DNA of 64,000 bases, from NCBI GenBank assembly GCA_024235855.1, contig JACKLN010000004.1:186001-250000 (forward strand). The letters run 5' to 3'. The first letter of the stretch is position 1. Each line of letters begins with the position of its first letter. Positions 14,786 to 24,132 of this stretch are shown here, one piece after another. Below the pieces are notes generated by a model that ran no database searches, was not told the DNA's origin, and saw nothing but the letters and a program-made list of their open reading frames with translations. This stretch comes from Burkholderiaceae bacterium. Its GTDB lineage: Bacteria; Pseudomonadota; Gammaproteobacteria; Burkholderiales; Burkholderiaceae_C. The translations under genes and the position numbers were made by a program.

Positions 14786-17257
14786 ATGTTCCTGCGCCCA
14801 CGTCGAATCCTTGCCACCGCGGCACTCGCCCTCGCCCTGACCGCCTGTGGCGGCGGCGGTGCAGACGATGCCGCCACCCCGCCAGTCCTGCGTGACACCC
14901 GGGTGTTGTCTGCCGCCGGAGGCTCGCTGGTGGTCGACGGCGCAGCGCTGACGCTGCCGGCCGATGCGCTGCAGGCCGACACCGAGCTGACCCTGGAACA
15001 GCTGCCGGCCGACCCTGCCGCCGGCGAACTGCTGCACCTGCGCCTGAGCCCCGCCGGCCGGCGTCTGGCGGCCACCGCCGAACTGGCGGTGGACCTGCCC
15101 GCCGCCCCTGCCGACACCCAGGCCTTCTGGGACGTGGGCGGCGACCTGGTCCTGGCCCCGTCCACCCGCAGCGGCGACCGCTTCACGCTGCGCCTGGACA
15201 GCCTGGGTGTCGACGGCGAAGGCCGGCGGCTCGACCCTGCGGCCACCCACCCATCGGGGCGTCGCCACGCGCTTGCCGCCGCCAGCCCGGCCGGTGGCGA
15301 CCTGAAGCTGCAGGTGCAGGACTGCCAGGCCAAGGCGCGCGCGCTGACGCGGCGCCTGGCCGCCATGCTGCAGCGCGACGCCATCGACGAGGCGCAGCTG
15401 CTGTCCCATGCCCTGGTGGACCTGGTGCAGCAATGCCAGGCGCTGGAAGTCCAGCAGGCCCAGGCCGAGGCCTGCACGCAGCAAGCGGCTGCGGTGGCGG
15501 CCCTCCAGCAGTCCGCCCCACCCACGCTGGCCGAGCTGGACAAGCGCGTGCGTGACCTGCTGGGCACCACCGACTCGGTGCGCAAGGTGCTGGCCACCTG
15601 CCCGGCCACGCCGGATGTCGATGCCCTGCTGCGCGCCAGCATCGCGCAATACACCCGCGTGCTGAAGGCCGACCTGGACGCCGGCCGGCTCGAAGGCGCC
15701 GCCGGTGCGCGCGAACTCGGCCGCCTGTTCGCCGTGGACGCCGATTGCCAGCTGCTGGGCCTGGCCGAGGCCTGCACCGTGCTGAGGACCGAGGTCTTCC
15801 CCGCGGTGCTGGACGAGATGCGCGCCGACGCCTTCGCCGAGTGCCGCGAACGCGGCAGTTCGCTGCCGGTGTCGCAGCTGATCGACCTGGGGGTGTTCAC
15901 CGGCCGCCAAGGCAAATTCCTCGACTTCGCCCGCTACACGACGGCCGCCCTGGAACTCGACGGCGCCATGTGCACCGGCCCCGAGCTGCAGGTGCGCGTG
16001 TTCGGCAGCGACGATGCGCTGGACGACCGGCCCGACCTGGACACGCGCCTGGTGGCCCTGGGCACGCTGGGGCAGTACACGCAGCGTGGCGCGGTACACC
16101 CGCCGCGCGCCGGGCGCATCCTGCTGTCCGGCCCGATCAAGGTGTCGCGCTGCCCGGACGGCACCGCGCTCGGCGCCGACCTGGTCGTCCGGCTGGCCAC
16201 CAGCGACGGTACCGGTACCGAGCTGGCACGGCGCCGGCACGACGGCACGCGTTTCCCGCTGGAGTTCCCGCCCATCGACCTGTCGGTGCCGCAGATCCTG
16301 TCGGCCGCGGGCCTGGACGCCGCCACCGCGCCGCTGGTCTCGATCGAGATCAACCAGGAAGGCGGTGCCTGCGCCTCGCTGCTCGACGAGGACAAGCAGG
16401 TGCTCACGGCACCGGTGAAGCTGTTCCAGCTGGACCTGGCACTCGTGCGCGGCACCCACTGGCGCGGCACCATCCGGCTGTCGGACACCTTGACGGTGGC
16501 CGAATCGGCCCTGCTCGGCTTCGCGACCGTGCAGGGCGGCGACGGTTCGATCTTCTGCGATGCCGACACCTGCCTGAGTGTCAACCAGCAGCGGCGCATG
16601 AACATGGACCTCCTGACGCTCGAGGTCGAGACGGTCGACGAGCTGGTGCCCGGTGGGCGCACGGCGCTGCGCATCGTGGGCCGCAACCAGCCGTTCGGCC
16701 AGGCCGATGCGTTGGGGTCGTCGACCCAGCAGCAGCGGCTGAGCGACACCTGCGAACGCGAGCGCAACGTCCAGGAGCAGACGTTCTTCTCGCTCGCCGG
16801 CAGCGACGTCACGTTGAACCTGGAGCTCGCCAGCAACGGCCGGATGCGACTCTTGGTGGGCGAGACGCGCCATCGCTTCTCGGGGCCAAGAACCGCGCGC
16901 GCCACCGTACGGACCCAGATCCCCGGCAACGGCGGCGTCTGCGACGACCGGCCGCACGAATTCGAGACCACGGAACTGCTGTCCGACGCGCCAGCGGTCG
17001 CGCTGAGCCTGCCGACACGCGATCTCGACCTGCAGGCGCTGGCCGAGGACACCCGCCTCGTCGAGGGCAGCAACCTCGTCGATGGCCTTCCGGAAGCGGT
17101 CCCGCCCGCGGAGGCCGACGAGGTCTGCCTGCGGACCCGGCAGGCCATGCCCTTCGCCACGCTCGAACACTTCTTCCCCACGTCGCGCGCCACGGACCTC
17201 GCGGACCCGCAATGCACGGTGTCGCGTTTCGTCGGCTGGCGGCTGGAGCGGCAGTGA
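14786..17257 (+). CDS. Large putative outer-membrane lipoprotein, function unknown
   Basis: The 823-aa protein starts MFLRPRRILATAALALALTACGGGGADD, a lipoprotein signal with lipobox LTAC and a Gly/Asp tail favouring outer-membrane placement. A short N-terminal beta region resembles an immunoglobulin-like/ZU5-type lead-in (SAAGGSLVVDGAALTLPADAL). A helical, cysteine-containing middle (about residues 170-390) includes CQAKARALTRRLAAMLQRDA. The C-terminal half is beta-rich with several Cys, including DGSIFCDADTCLSVNQQR. No enzymatic motif is seen. It is convergent with the BTAD-type regulator gene, and the two stop codons form the base of a shared hairpin. The stand-alone position gives no functional clue. 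Confidence 0.8.
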   Translation: MFLRPRRILATAALALALTACGGGGADDAATPPVLRDTRVLSAAGGSLVVDGAALTLPADALQADTELTLEQLPADPAAGELLHLRLSPAGRRLAATAELAVDLPAAPADTQAFWDVGGDLVLAPSTRSGDRFTLRLDSLGVDGEGRRLDPAATHPSGRRHALAAASPAGGDLKLQVQDCQAKARALTRRLAAMLQRDAIDEAQLLSHALVDLVQQCQALEVQQAQAEACTQQAAAVAALQQSAPPTLAELDKRVRDLLGTTDSVRKVLATCPATPDVDALLRASIAQYTRVLKADLDAGRLEGAAGARELGRLFAVDADCQLLGLAEACTVLRTEVFPAVLDEMRADAFAECRERGSSLPVSQLIDLGVFTGRQGKFLDFARYTTAALELDGAMCTGPELQVRVFGSDDALDDRPDLDTRLVALGTLGQYTQRGAVHPPRAGRILLSGPIKVSRCPDGTALGADLVVRLATSDGTGTELARRRHDGTRFPLEFPPIDLSVPQILSAAGLDAATAPLVSIEINQEGGACASLLDEDKQVLTAPVKLFQLDLALVRGTHWRGTIRLSDTLTVAESALLGFATVQGGDGSIFCDADTCLSVNQQRRMNMDLLTLEVETVDELVPGGRTALRIVGRNQPFGQADALGSSTQQQRLSDTCERERNVQEQTFFSLAGSDVTLNLELASNGRMRLLVGETRHRFSGPRTARATVRTQIPGNGGVCDDRPHEFETTELLSDAPAVALSLPTRDLDLQALAEDTRLVEGSNLVDGLPEAVPPAEADEVCLRTRQAMPFATLEHFFPTSRATDLADPQCTVSRFVGWRLERQ

Positions 17258-17276
17258 GACCGTCGCAACGGTCTCA
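17255..17276. terminator. Bidirectional hairpin spanning two convergent stop codons
   Basis: A perfect 9-bp stem (TGAGACCGT, 17255-17263, with ACGGTCTCA, 17268-17276) encloses CGCA. The stem begins with the TGA of the lipoprotein gene and ends with the complement of the TGA of the minus-strand regulator gene. There is no T-run, so it may slow both transcripts rather than terminate classically. Confidence 0.55.
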
Positions 17277-20244
17277 GGTGGCGGCCGACGCGTGCCGCGC
17301 CAGCGCCTCGTCCAGCCGCTGCTGCAGCCCGGGATACAAGGGCTCGTCGCGCAGACAGGGGAGAACGCGGCGAGCATCGGCGGCGCGGCCGTGGTTCAGC
17401 ACCGCCACCAGGGCACCGGCCTGCACGCTGTACACCTCGGTGCGCGCGATGGCGGCGAACACCGCATCGGTGGCCGCCCCAAGGGCCGCCTCGCCGGCGC
17501 CGCGCCGTGCCGCGATCTCCAGCAGCTTGCCGCTGGCGGCGCAGGCGGCCGACGCGTTGTCGCCGGCCAGCACGCGGCGGTACAGGCGCTCGGCCTCGTC
17601 CAGCCGACCGATGGCCAGCAGGCTGTAGGCGGTGTTCGATGCCAGCGGCGCGTTGAAGACCTCGTCGGCGCCGGCCAGCGCCCGCAGGCCGGCGCGCGCG
17701 GCGTCGGCGTCGCGGCCCAGTTCCCCCAGGCAGAAGACGAGGTTGCCGGCGGCTTCCAGTTCCGTGTAGCGGGCGCTGATGCGGCGCGCAATGGCCAGCG
17801 CCTCCTCGTGCAGCGGCCGTGCGTCGGCGTGGCGGCCGGCCACGTCCAGGGCCACGCCCTGGCTGGTCAGCGCGCCGGCCAGGTCGGCGCCCGGCGGCTG
17901 GCGACGCAGCCACTGCACGTAGCGTGCGGTGGCCTCGGCGCAGGCCGCGGCATCGCCCTGGGCGTGGGCCAGCTTGGCGGCATCCAGCCACAGCGTGGGA
18001 ACGTCGGGGTCGATGTCGCGGGCCTGCGCCAGATGGGCCGAAGCTTCGTCCAGCCTGCCCCCGCCACAGCGCGATCTCGAACAGTTCCACCAGCGCCGCC
18101 TGGCGCGTGGCCGGCATCGGCAGGGCTTGCAGTGCGGCCTCGGCGCAGCGCTGCGCCGTGTCCAGGTCCACCCGCTGGCGCGCGAGAAAGGCCCGGGCGA
18201 CATCGATGCGCGCCACGTCCAGGGCCGGCGCCGGGGTCTCGCCCAGGCGTCGTTCCGCGTCGGCCAGCAGGCGTTCGCCGCTGTCCAGCAGGCCACGTTC
18301 CGCATCGCGTCGGGTGGCGGCCAGGGTGGCGTCGAGCCCCTGCGCCAGGTCGCCCGCCGCCCACCAATGCAAGGCCAGCACGTGGGGTGGCAGCACCGCG
18401 GCCAGGCGCGTGGCGATGCCGGCGTGCAGCAGCGCGCGCACGGGCTCCGGGCAGTCCTCCAGCAGCACCTGGCGCAGCAGGTCATGCGCAAAACGCCGGC
18501 CGGCCAGCAGGCCTGCGGCCTGGGCCTGGGCCAGGCCTTCCGCGGCCGCCCATTCCGACAGGCCGGCCAGTTCGGCCAGCGACACCAGCGACTCCGCATC
18601 CCCGGCCACCGCCGCCACGCGCAGCACGCGCCGGGTGGCGTCGTCCACGCGCTGCAACCGGCGGCGCACGAGGCTGGCCGCGCGCGGGGGCACGCTGGGC
18701 GCGGGTGCATCGGCCAGCGCTTCCAACGCCTGGCCGTCGTCGGCCGCCGCGTCGAGCCGCCCATCCTGGTGCAGGCTGCGCAAGGTCTCCAGCGCAAAGA
18801 AGGGGTTTCCGCCACTGCGCGCCGCCAGCCACGCGGCGAACCGCGGCAGGCGCCGGCCCGTGACCGCCTCCGCCAGCGTGGCCAGTGCGGTGACGGGCAA
18901 GGGCGACAGGGGCAGACGGTGCAGCCGGCCTTCGGCGTCGACCGCCGACAGCCAGTCCTGCACCGCCAGGCTGGCGTCCGCCGGCCGCAGCGTGGCCCAC
19001 CAACCCCGCGTGGCACCGGCCGCGAACGCCTGGGCCAGGACGGCCACGCTGTCGGCGTCCAGCCACTGCAGATCGTCGATGACGACCTGCCCGGGCCAGC
19101 GCTGCAGCAGGCCCACCAGCGCGGCCTGCGGCCCGGGGGCCCGCCCGTCGGTGGCCTGCGGCCGTGCCCCTGGGGCCAGGGCCGGCAGCCACTGCCCCAG
19201 CGCGTGCCGCGCGTCGGCCGTCAGGCCCAAGGCCGCCACCGTGGCCGCATGGGGGGCGAGCGCCGCCGCCAGGGCCTGCAGCGGTGCGGGCTGCAGCACG
19301 TCGCGGCCCGCGATCCACAGCACCTGCACGTCACGCGGCCCGCTGCGCAGCGCGGCGTGCACCAGGGTCGTCTTGCCGAGACCCGGCTCGCCTTCCACCA
19401 CCCAGAGTCCGTGGGTGCCCGCCGTCAGAGCCTGCAGGGCCTCGTCGCGCGCGAGCATCGGCGGCGTCCGCAACGCGTCAGGCCAGTCCACGTCGGGTGC
19501 CGGCGCGGGGCGCGGCATCGCCGGCGCCGGCGGGGCATCGGCGCCGCCCAGGGCGTCGGCCAGGGCCACGGTCTGCGGCAGCGGTGGCAGGCCGAGTTCG
19601 CCCTGGGCGCGCTCGGCGTAGCGCCGGTACAGCGCGCGCGCCTCGGCCCGCTCGCCGGCCGCCGGTGCCACGCGCAACAAGGCCTGCACGGTGTCCTCGG
19701 CCAGCAGGTCATCGTCCAGCAGGCGGCGCAGCAACGACCACGCGGCCACCGGTTGCCCTGCCGCCTCGAGCGCATCGGCCTGCGCGCGGGCCGCACGGCG
19801 CCAGGCCCCGCGCAGACGGTCGCGTTCGACGCCCAGCCAGTCTTCCAGTGCCGAGAAGCCCCGCAGCGCCTGACCCGCCATCAGCGGTGCCGGTTGCAGC
19901 GCCACCGCCGCCGGCCAGTCACCATCGTCCACCGCGGCCATGAACGGCGCCACGTCGCTGTCCAGCGACAGGCGCACGCGGGTGCGCTCGGCCACCAGGG
20001 CATCGCCCACGCCGGCCGCGGCCAGCAACTGCCGGCTGCGGTGCAGCGTCACGCGCAACTGGCGCTGCGCATCGGCCGTGCCGGCGTCGGGCCAGAACAG
20101 CAGCGCCAACCGCTCCCGGGCCACCCAGTCGCCGACCACGGCCAATACCATGAGCAGCGCTGCGGGTGCGGTGGCCGGCAACGGCTGCGCTTCCCCGTCT
20201 ACCGACAGGCGCAGCGTTCCGAAGCAGTGCAGTTGGACGGGCAC
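17274..20244 (-). pseudogene. BTAD-type transcriptional activator with ATPase and TPR domains, interrupted by a 1-base frameshift
   Basis: Read in two frames this is one protein of about 988 residues. The first frame (20244 to about 18062) has an N-terminal OmpR/SARP-like DNA-binding domain (CFGTLRLSVDG, LLFWPDAGTADAQRQLRVTL) and a bacterial transcriptional activation helical domain. A STAND/AAA ATPase follows, with Walker A VVEGEPGLGKTTLVH near residue 285 and Walker B QVVIDDLQWLDADS. After a run of five C on the plus strand (18058-18062) the homology continues in another frame as RLDEASAHLAQARDIDPDVP plus TPR repeats to 17274. Removing one base restores W-R-G-R-L-D-E-A, so this is a one-base insertion. 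It may be a true inactivation, a phase-variable tract or a sequencing error. Intact members are large ATP-dependent regulators (MalT/AfsR-like). Confidence 0.75.
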
Positions 20245-20292
20245 GGCGCCGCACTGTAGCGGCTGCCGCGCCGGGGCCCGGCGCTGGCGGCG

Positions 20293-21021
20293 TCAGCGGC
20301 GCCGCTGGCGTGCACCGACGGCGGCCAGACCCGCCAGCATCAGGGCCCAGCTGCCCGGCTCGGGCACCGCAGCCGTGACCGTCCACTGGAAGTTGTCCAG
20401 CGCCGTGACGGAATTGCCGGGATTGCAGCCGCTGGCGCCGCTGCAGCTCGCGGCGAGGCCCCACCGGACACCGAACTCGATGGGCGCCCCGCCGGCACCC
20501 AGGTCCAGCGCGGCCCCCGGGGTCAGCGACACCCAGTTGTCCGTGGCGGTGAACGACCAGCGGGTCGGCGTGGCCATCACCGGCCCCACCGGCACATCGC
20601 TGCCGGCCACCGTGAAGACCACGCCGTCCTGGCGCAGGGCGGGCCGCACGAAGCCGGTGAGGCCATTCGAGAAGCTGCTGGACAGGCCGAGCAGATCGAC
20701 GGCCACGTCGATCCGGTCCACCGCACCCTGCACGGCCGGGTCCCAGGCGGCCCCGGTGTAGACCAGCGCCAGCACGTTGGTGAAGCTGCCCGGCGCCGTG
20801 GTGCGGCCCAGCGACCACCGGACCTGCCATTCGGTGTCGCCGCTGCCGGCCACCGCGGCCGCCACCGCGCTCGGCGGGCCACCGTCCAGCAGAAGCAGGC
20901 TGTCCCAGCTGGCGGCGTCGGGGTCGACCACGTCGACCGTCAGGGTGGTCGCCCAGGCGGACACGGCGCAGGACAGGGCAAGCGCGCCCAGGGTCATCGA
21001 TCGGGCGAGGGTCTTGCGCAT
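20293..21021 (-). CDS. PEP-CTERM sorting domain protein
   Basis: The start MRKTLARSMTLGALALSCAV (ATG at 21019-21021) gives 242 aa with a signal peptide. The C-terminus is a full PEP-CTERM signal, VPEPGSWALMLAGLAAVG followed by ARQRRR, which directs the protein to an exosortase for processing and export. The mature domain is beta-rich (LTVDVVDPDAASWDSLLLL, SFTATDNWVSLTPG) with a possible disulfide in SCSGASGC. It is 48 bp upstream of the regulator gene and 58 bp downstream of another PEP-CTERM gene on the same strand. The exosortase itself is not in this window. Confidence 0.85.
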   Translation of the reverse strand: MRKTLARSMTLGALALSCAVSAWATTLTVDVVDPDAASWDSLLLLDGGPPSAVAAAVAGSGDTEWQVRWSLGRTTAPGSFTNVLALVYTGAAWDPAVQGAVDRIDVAVDLLGLSSSFSNGLTGFVRPALRQDGVVFTVAGSDVPVGPVMATPTRWSFTATDNWVSLTPGAALDLGAGGAPIEFGVRWGLAASCSGASGCNPGNSVTALDNFQWTVTAAVPEPGSWALMLAGLAAVGARQRRR

Positions 21022-21079
21022 GCTGGCGGTCCTGGGTCCGAGGGTTGGCGCGGGGATGGTGTGCGGCGGCACCGACGGG

Positions 21080-21766
21080 TCAGGCCCGGCGTTGGCGGCG
21101 ACGCGCCACGGCGGCCAGCGCGGGCAGCCCCGCCAGCATCAGCGCCCAGGTGTGCGGCTCAGGCACCGGCGCGGTGGCGAAGCCCCATTGCACGTGGTCC
21201 ACCTCCTGCGCGCCACCGGCGCTGGTGATGGCGATGGCCGAGATGCCGCCGGCGAACTGCACGCCGAAGAAGCGGTCCTCGGCCGTGGTCGAAGAGAAGG
21301 TGCTGTCGCCGACACGGCGCACGATGGACCCCAGGCTGTTGCCGCCGGCGTCGAAGGCACTGAAGGTCGCGTCCACCGGCCCCCCATGGTCGGTCCAGAC
21401 GAGGCCGAAGGCGGTGGGCAGCGGGCCGGTGCCGACGACCTCGAAGCGCATCGCGCCACCGAAGATCGAACGGCCGCCGGCGCCGGAACCGTCGATGACA
21501 CCGTCGTCGCCGTCCACGGAGTCGGTGATGCCGCCCGGGGCGATGATGCTCAGGCCGGGGTTGGCGCGCAGCGAGGCGTCGAGCACACCGTCCTCGAAGT
21601 TCTCCAGCACGGTGGGTGAACCGCCGGCGTAGAAGCCGGCCGGGATGTCCGCCTCCGACAGGTAGGGCGTGTCCTTGAAGACGAAGGTGGCCTCGTCCGC
21701 AGCGGCGGGCGCTGCAGCCAGCGTGAGCGCAAGAACGGCGGCGGCGGTCGGCATGAAGCGGTGCAT
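21080..21766 (-). CDS. PEP-CTERM sorting domain protein
   Basis: A 228-aa protein starting MHRFMPTAAAVLALTLAAAPAAADE, a signal peptide cleaved after ADA-like AAA. The middle resembles a beta-sandwich surface domain (TVLENFEDGVLDASLRANPG, SIIAPGGITDSVDGDDGVID, AFDAGGNSLGSIVRRVGDST). The end is VPEPHTWALMLAGLPALAAV plus a basic tail, the exosortase signal. An internal ATG 12 bp downstream would shorten the signal but is less likely. Together with the adjacent PEP-CTERM gene it suggests surface or exopolysaccharide-associated proteins; a specific role is unknown. Confidence 0.85.
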   Translation of the reverse strand: MHRFMPTAAAVLALTLAAAPAAADEATFVFKDTPYLSEADIPAGFYAGGSPTVLENFEDGVLDASLRANPGLSIIAPGGITDSVDGDDGVIDGSGAGGRSIFGGAMRFEVVGTGPLPTAFGLVWTDHGGPVDATFSAFDAGGNSLGSIVRRVGDSTFSSTTAEDRFFGVQFAGGISAIAITSAGGAQEVDHVQWGFATAPVPEPHTWALMLAGLPALAAVARRRQRRA

Positions 21767-21888
21767 GGCAGGGTTCCGGTGAAACGTCCTGACCGACATG
21801 CTGGTCGGCGGCCGTCTCCGCACCGTTTCAATGGCGGCGCCCGGACCGGTGCTGCGCCCCCTCGACCCGGGGGCGGCGCTCCCGTGGG

Positions 21889-22872
21889 TCAGCCCGCCAG
21901 CGCCGCGCGCTCCCGTTCGCTGCTCAGTCCGGCCTTGTCGAAGGCCTGCGCGGCCGGTGGCAGGCTGCGCCACCAGGCCAGCGTGTCGGCCACCGTCTGT
22001 GCCAGTGGCCGCGTGTGCAGGCCGGCGGCCAGGGCACGGCGGGCATCGGTGCGCATGAACCCCGCATGGTCGGCATCGTCGGGCAGGGCCAGCGGCAGGT
22101 CGCTCCAGGGCTGCAGGCCGCGGGCCTGCAGGGTGGTCATGTCGATCCAGCGCAGGTCGGGTTGCACGCCGGCGGCGTCGGCGCAGGCCTGCAGGACCTG
22201 GCCCATCGTCAGCGTCGGGCCGACGGCGTTGCAGATGCCGTGCCGGTCGTCGTCGATCAGCTGCAACATGAAGGCCGCCAGGTCGCGCGCGTCGATCACC
22301 TGCACCGGCGCGTCGGGGTGCCCGGGCGCGAGCACCGGCCCGCCATCGACCGCCCGTGCCAGACGCGCCGGCCAGTAGGTGAAGCGCTGCGTGGGGTCGT
22401 GCGGGCCGACGATGAGGCCGGGCCGCACGACGGTGGCCTGGGCATCGAGCACCTCGATCAGCGCCGCCTCGCACAGGGCCTTGAGCGCGCCATAGGTGCG
22501 GCCGTCGACGACGTCGGTGTCCGGGTCGTCGATCGTGGCCAGCGGGTCGCCTTCGGAGTTGGCGGTAGCGGTCGAGGCATAGACCGAGACCGACGAGACG
22601 AACACATAGCGCCCCACCCTGCCGCGCAGCGCGGCCGCCATCGCCGTCACCTCGCGCGGCAGGTAGCCGCAGGTGTCGACCACCGCATCCCAACGGCCGT
22701 GGGCCAGGGCGGACAGGTCCACGCGGCGATCGCCGACCAGCGACGCGACGCCGGCCGGCGCCGGCCCCGACTGCCCGCGGTTGAACAGCGTGACCGCATC
22801 GCCCCGTGCCAGCGCGGCGTCCACCAGGTGGCGGCCGACGAAGCGTGTGCCGCCGATGACCAGCAGCCTCAT
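21889..22872 (-). CDS. NAD(P)-dependent epimerase/dehydratase family protein (extended SDR)
   Basis: The 327-aa protein starts MRLLVIGGTRFVGRHLVDAA with the nucleotide-binding GGTxFxGxH motif of atypical extended SDRs. YVFVSSVSVY and TYGALKALCE are the Ser and YxxxK parts of the catalytic site, and RPGLIVGPHDPTQRFTYW is the substrate/cofactor loop. It resembles isoflavone-reductase-like or mRNA-binding SDR homologues in bacteria. The start overlaps the MFS transporter stop by 4 bp (ATGA), so the two are co-translated. Substrate unknown. Confidence 0.83.
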   Translation of the reverse strand: MRLLVIGGTRFVGRHLVDAALARGDAVTLFNRGQSGPAPAGVASLVGDRRVDLSALAHGRWDAVVDTCGYLPREVTAMAAALRGRVGRYVFVSSVSVYASTATANSEGDPLATIDDPDTDVVDGRTYGALKALCEAALIEVLDAQATVVRPGLIVGPHDPTQRFTYWPARLARAVDGGPVLAPGHPDAPVQVIDARDLAAFMLQLIDDDRHGICNAVGPTLTMGQVLQACADAAGVQPDLRWIDMTTLQARGLQPWSDLPLALPDDADHAGFMRTDARRALAAGLHTRPLAQTVADTLAWWRSLPPAAQAFDKAGLSSERERAALAG

Positions 22873-24110
22873 GCCGCCACCACCCGGCGGCGCGCCCCGG
22901 CCACGCGCCACCACAGGAAGCCGGCGATGGACAGGTTCAGCGCGTTCCAGACGATGCCGTTGACGAAGGCGGCGTGGTAGGAGCCGGTGAGGTCGAACAC
23001 CTTGCCCGACATCCAGCCGCCCAGCGCCATGCCCAGCAGCGTGGCCATCAGCACCGCACCCGTCTTCGCGCCGGCCACGGCGGCCGGGAAGTGTTCGCGG
23101 ACGATGATGGCGTAGCTGGGCACGATGCCGCCCTGGAACAGGCCGAACAATGCCGAGACCACGTACAGCGACACCAGCGAATCGGCCGGCAGGAACATCA
23201 GCAGCGCCAGGCCCTGCAGCGCCGAGCCCAGCAGCAGCGTGCGCACGCCGCCGATGCGGTCGCAGATGGCGCCGCTGAGCAGCCGGCTGGCGATGCCGCA
23301 GGCCAGCATCAGCGACAGCATCTCGGCGCCGCGTGCGGCACCGAAGCCCAGGTCGCCGCAGTAGGCCACGATGTGCACCTGGGGCATGGCCATGGCCACG
23401 CAGCAGGCCACGCCGGCGATGCACAGCAGCGTGAGCGCCGCGTTCGGCGGCAGGCCGAAGGGCCGCGCGCCGTCGTGCGACACCGGCATGGCGATGCCGG
23501 CTGCGGCCACGGCCGGCGGCCGTTCGCGCATCAGCGGCACCAGCAGCGCCAGGCCCACGCCACACACCCCGCCCAGCGCGGTGTAGGTGTCGCGCCAGCC
23601 GTGGTGCTCGATGCCCCATTGCACCAGCGGCGGCCAGATGGCGCCGGCCAGGTAGTTGCCGCTGGCACAGATGGCCACCGCGATACCCCGCCGCTTGACG
23701 AACCAGAGCGCCGTGTCGGCCACCAGCGGCGCGAAGGTGCAGGCGCTGCCGAAGGCACCGAGGAATACGCCGTGCACGAGGGCGAAGGTGGTGATGCCGC
23801 CGGTGTGTGCGGCGGCGGCGTAACCCAGCCCCAGGCCGGCCGCACCGATGGCCAGCACGGTGGCCACGCCGAAGCGGTCGGCCAGCTGGCCCATCAGCAG
23901 GCCGCCGACGCCGAAACCCACCATCAGCAGCGTGTAGGGCAGCGACGCGTCGGCACGTGCGACACCGAACTCGGCCTGCGCCGCCGGCAGCACCACCGAG
24001 ACCACGTACATCGCGCTGCTGCCCAGCGTCATCGCCAGCAGCGCGGCCGCCAGGCGCCACCAGGCATAGCGGCTGTCGGGGGTGTGGTGCGATGGCCGGG
24101 CGGTCGTCAC
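22869..24110 (-). CDS. MFS transporter
   Basis: The 413-aa protein has about 12 membrane segments and an MFS loop 2-3 motif GGLLMGQLADRFGVATVLAI. The N-terminus holds WRLAAALLAMTLGSSAMYVV, and repeat hydrophobic blocks include SLYVVSALFGLFQGGIVPSY. The layout resembles the monocarboxylate/oxalate-formate (OFA/MCT-like) antiporter group, but the substrate cannot be read. It lies 22 bp after the MBL-fold gene and overlaps the epimerase gene by 4 bp, forming a compact minus-strand operon. Confidence 0.88.
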   Translation of the reverse strand: MTTARPSHHTPDSRYAWWRLAAALLAMTLGSSAMYVVSVVLPAAQAEFGVARADASLPYTLLMVGFGVGGLLMGQLADRFGVATVLAIGAAGLGLGYAAAAHTGGITTFALVHGVFLGAFGSACTFAPLVADTALWFVKRRGIAVAICASGNYLAGAIWPPLVQWGIEHHGWRDTYTALGGVCGVGLALLVPLMRERPPAVAAAGIAMPVSHDGARPFGLPPNAALTLLCIAGVACCVAMAMPQVHIVAYCGDLGFGAARGAEMLSLMLACGIASRLLSGAICDRIGGVRTLLLGSALQGLALLMFLPADSLVSLYVVSALFGLFQGGIVPSYAIIVREHFPAAVAGAKTGAVLMATLLGMALGGWMSGKVFDLTGSYHAAFVNGIVWNALNLSIAGFLWWRVAGARRRVVAA

Positions 24111-24132
24111 CCGCCGATTGTGGCGGGCCGCC

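Noticed and set aside
15934..17273. Extension of the regulator's first frame beyond the frameshift into the lipoprotein antisense
   Set aside because: The sequence after the frameshift has no homology; the true continuation is in the other frame ending at 17274.
14762..17377. Minus-strand ORF of 871 aa over the large lipoprotein
   Set aside because: His/Gln/Gly/Arg-rich antisense frame with no motif; the plus-strand gene has a lipobox and a Shine-Dalgarno region.
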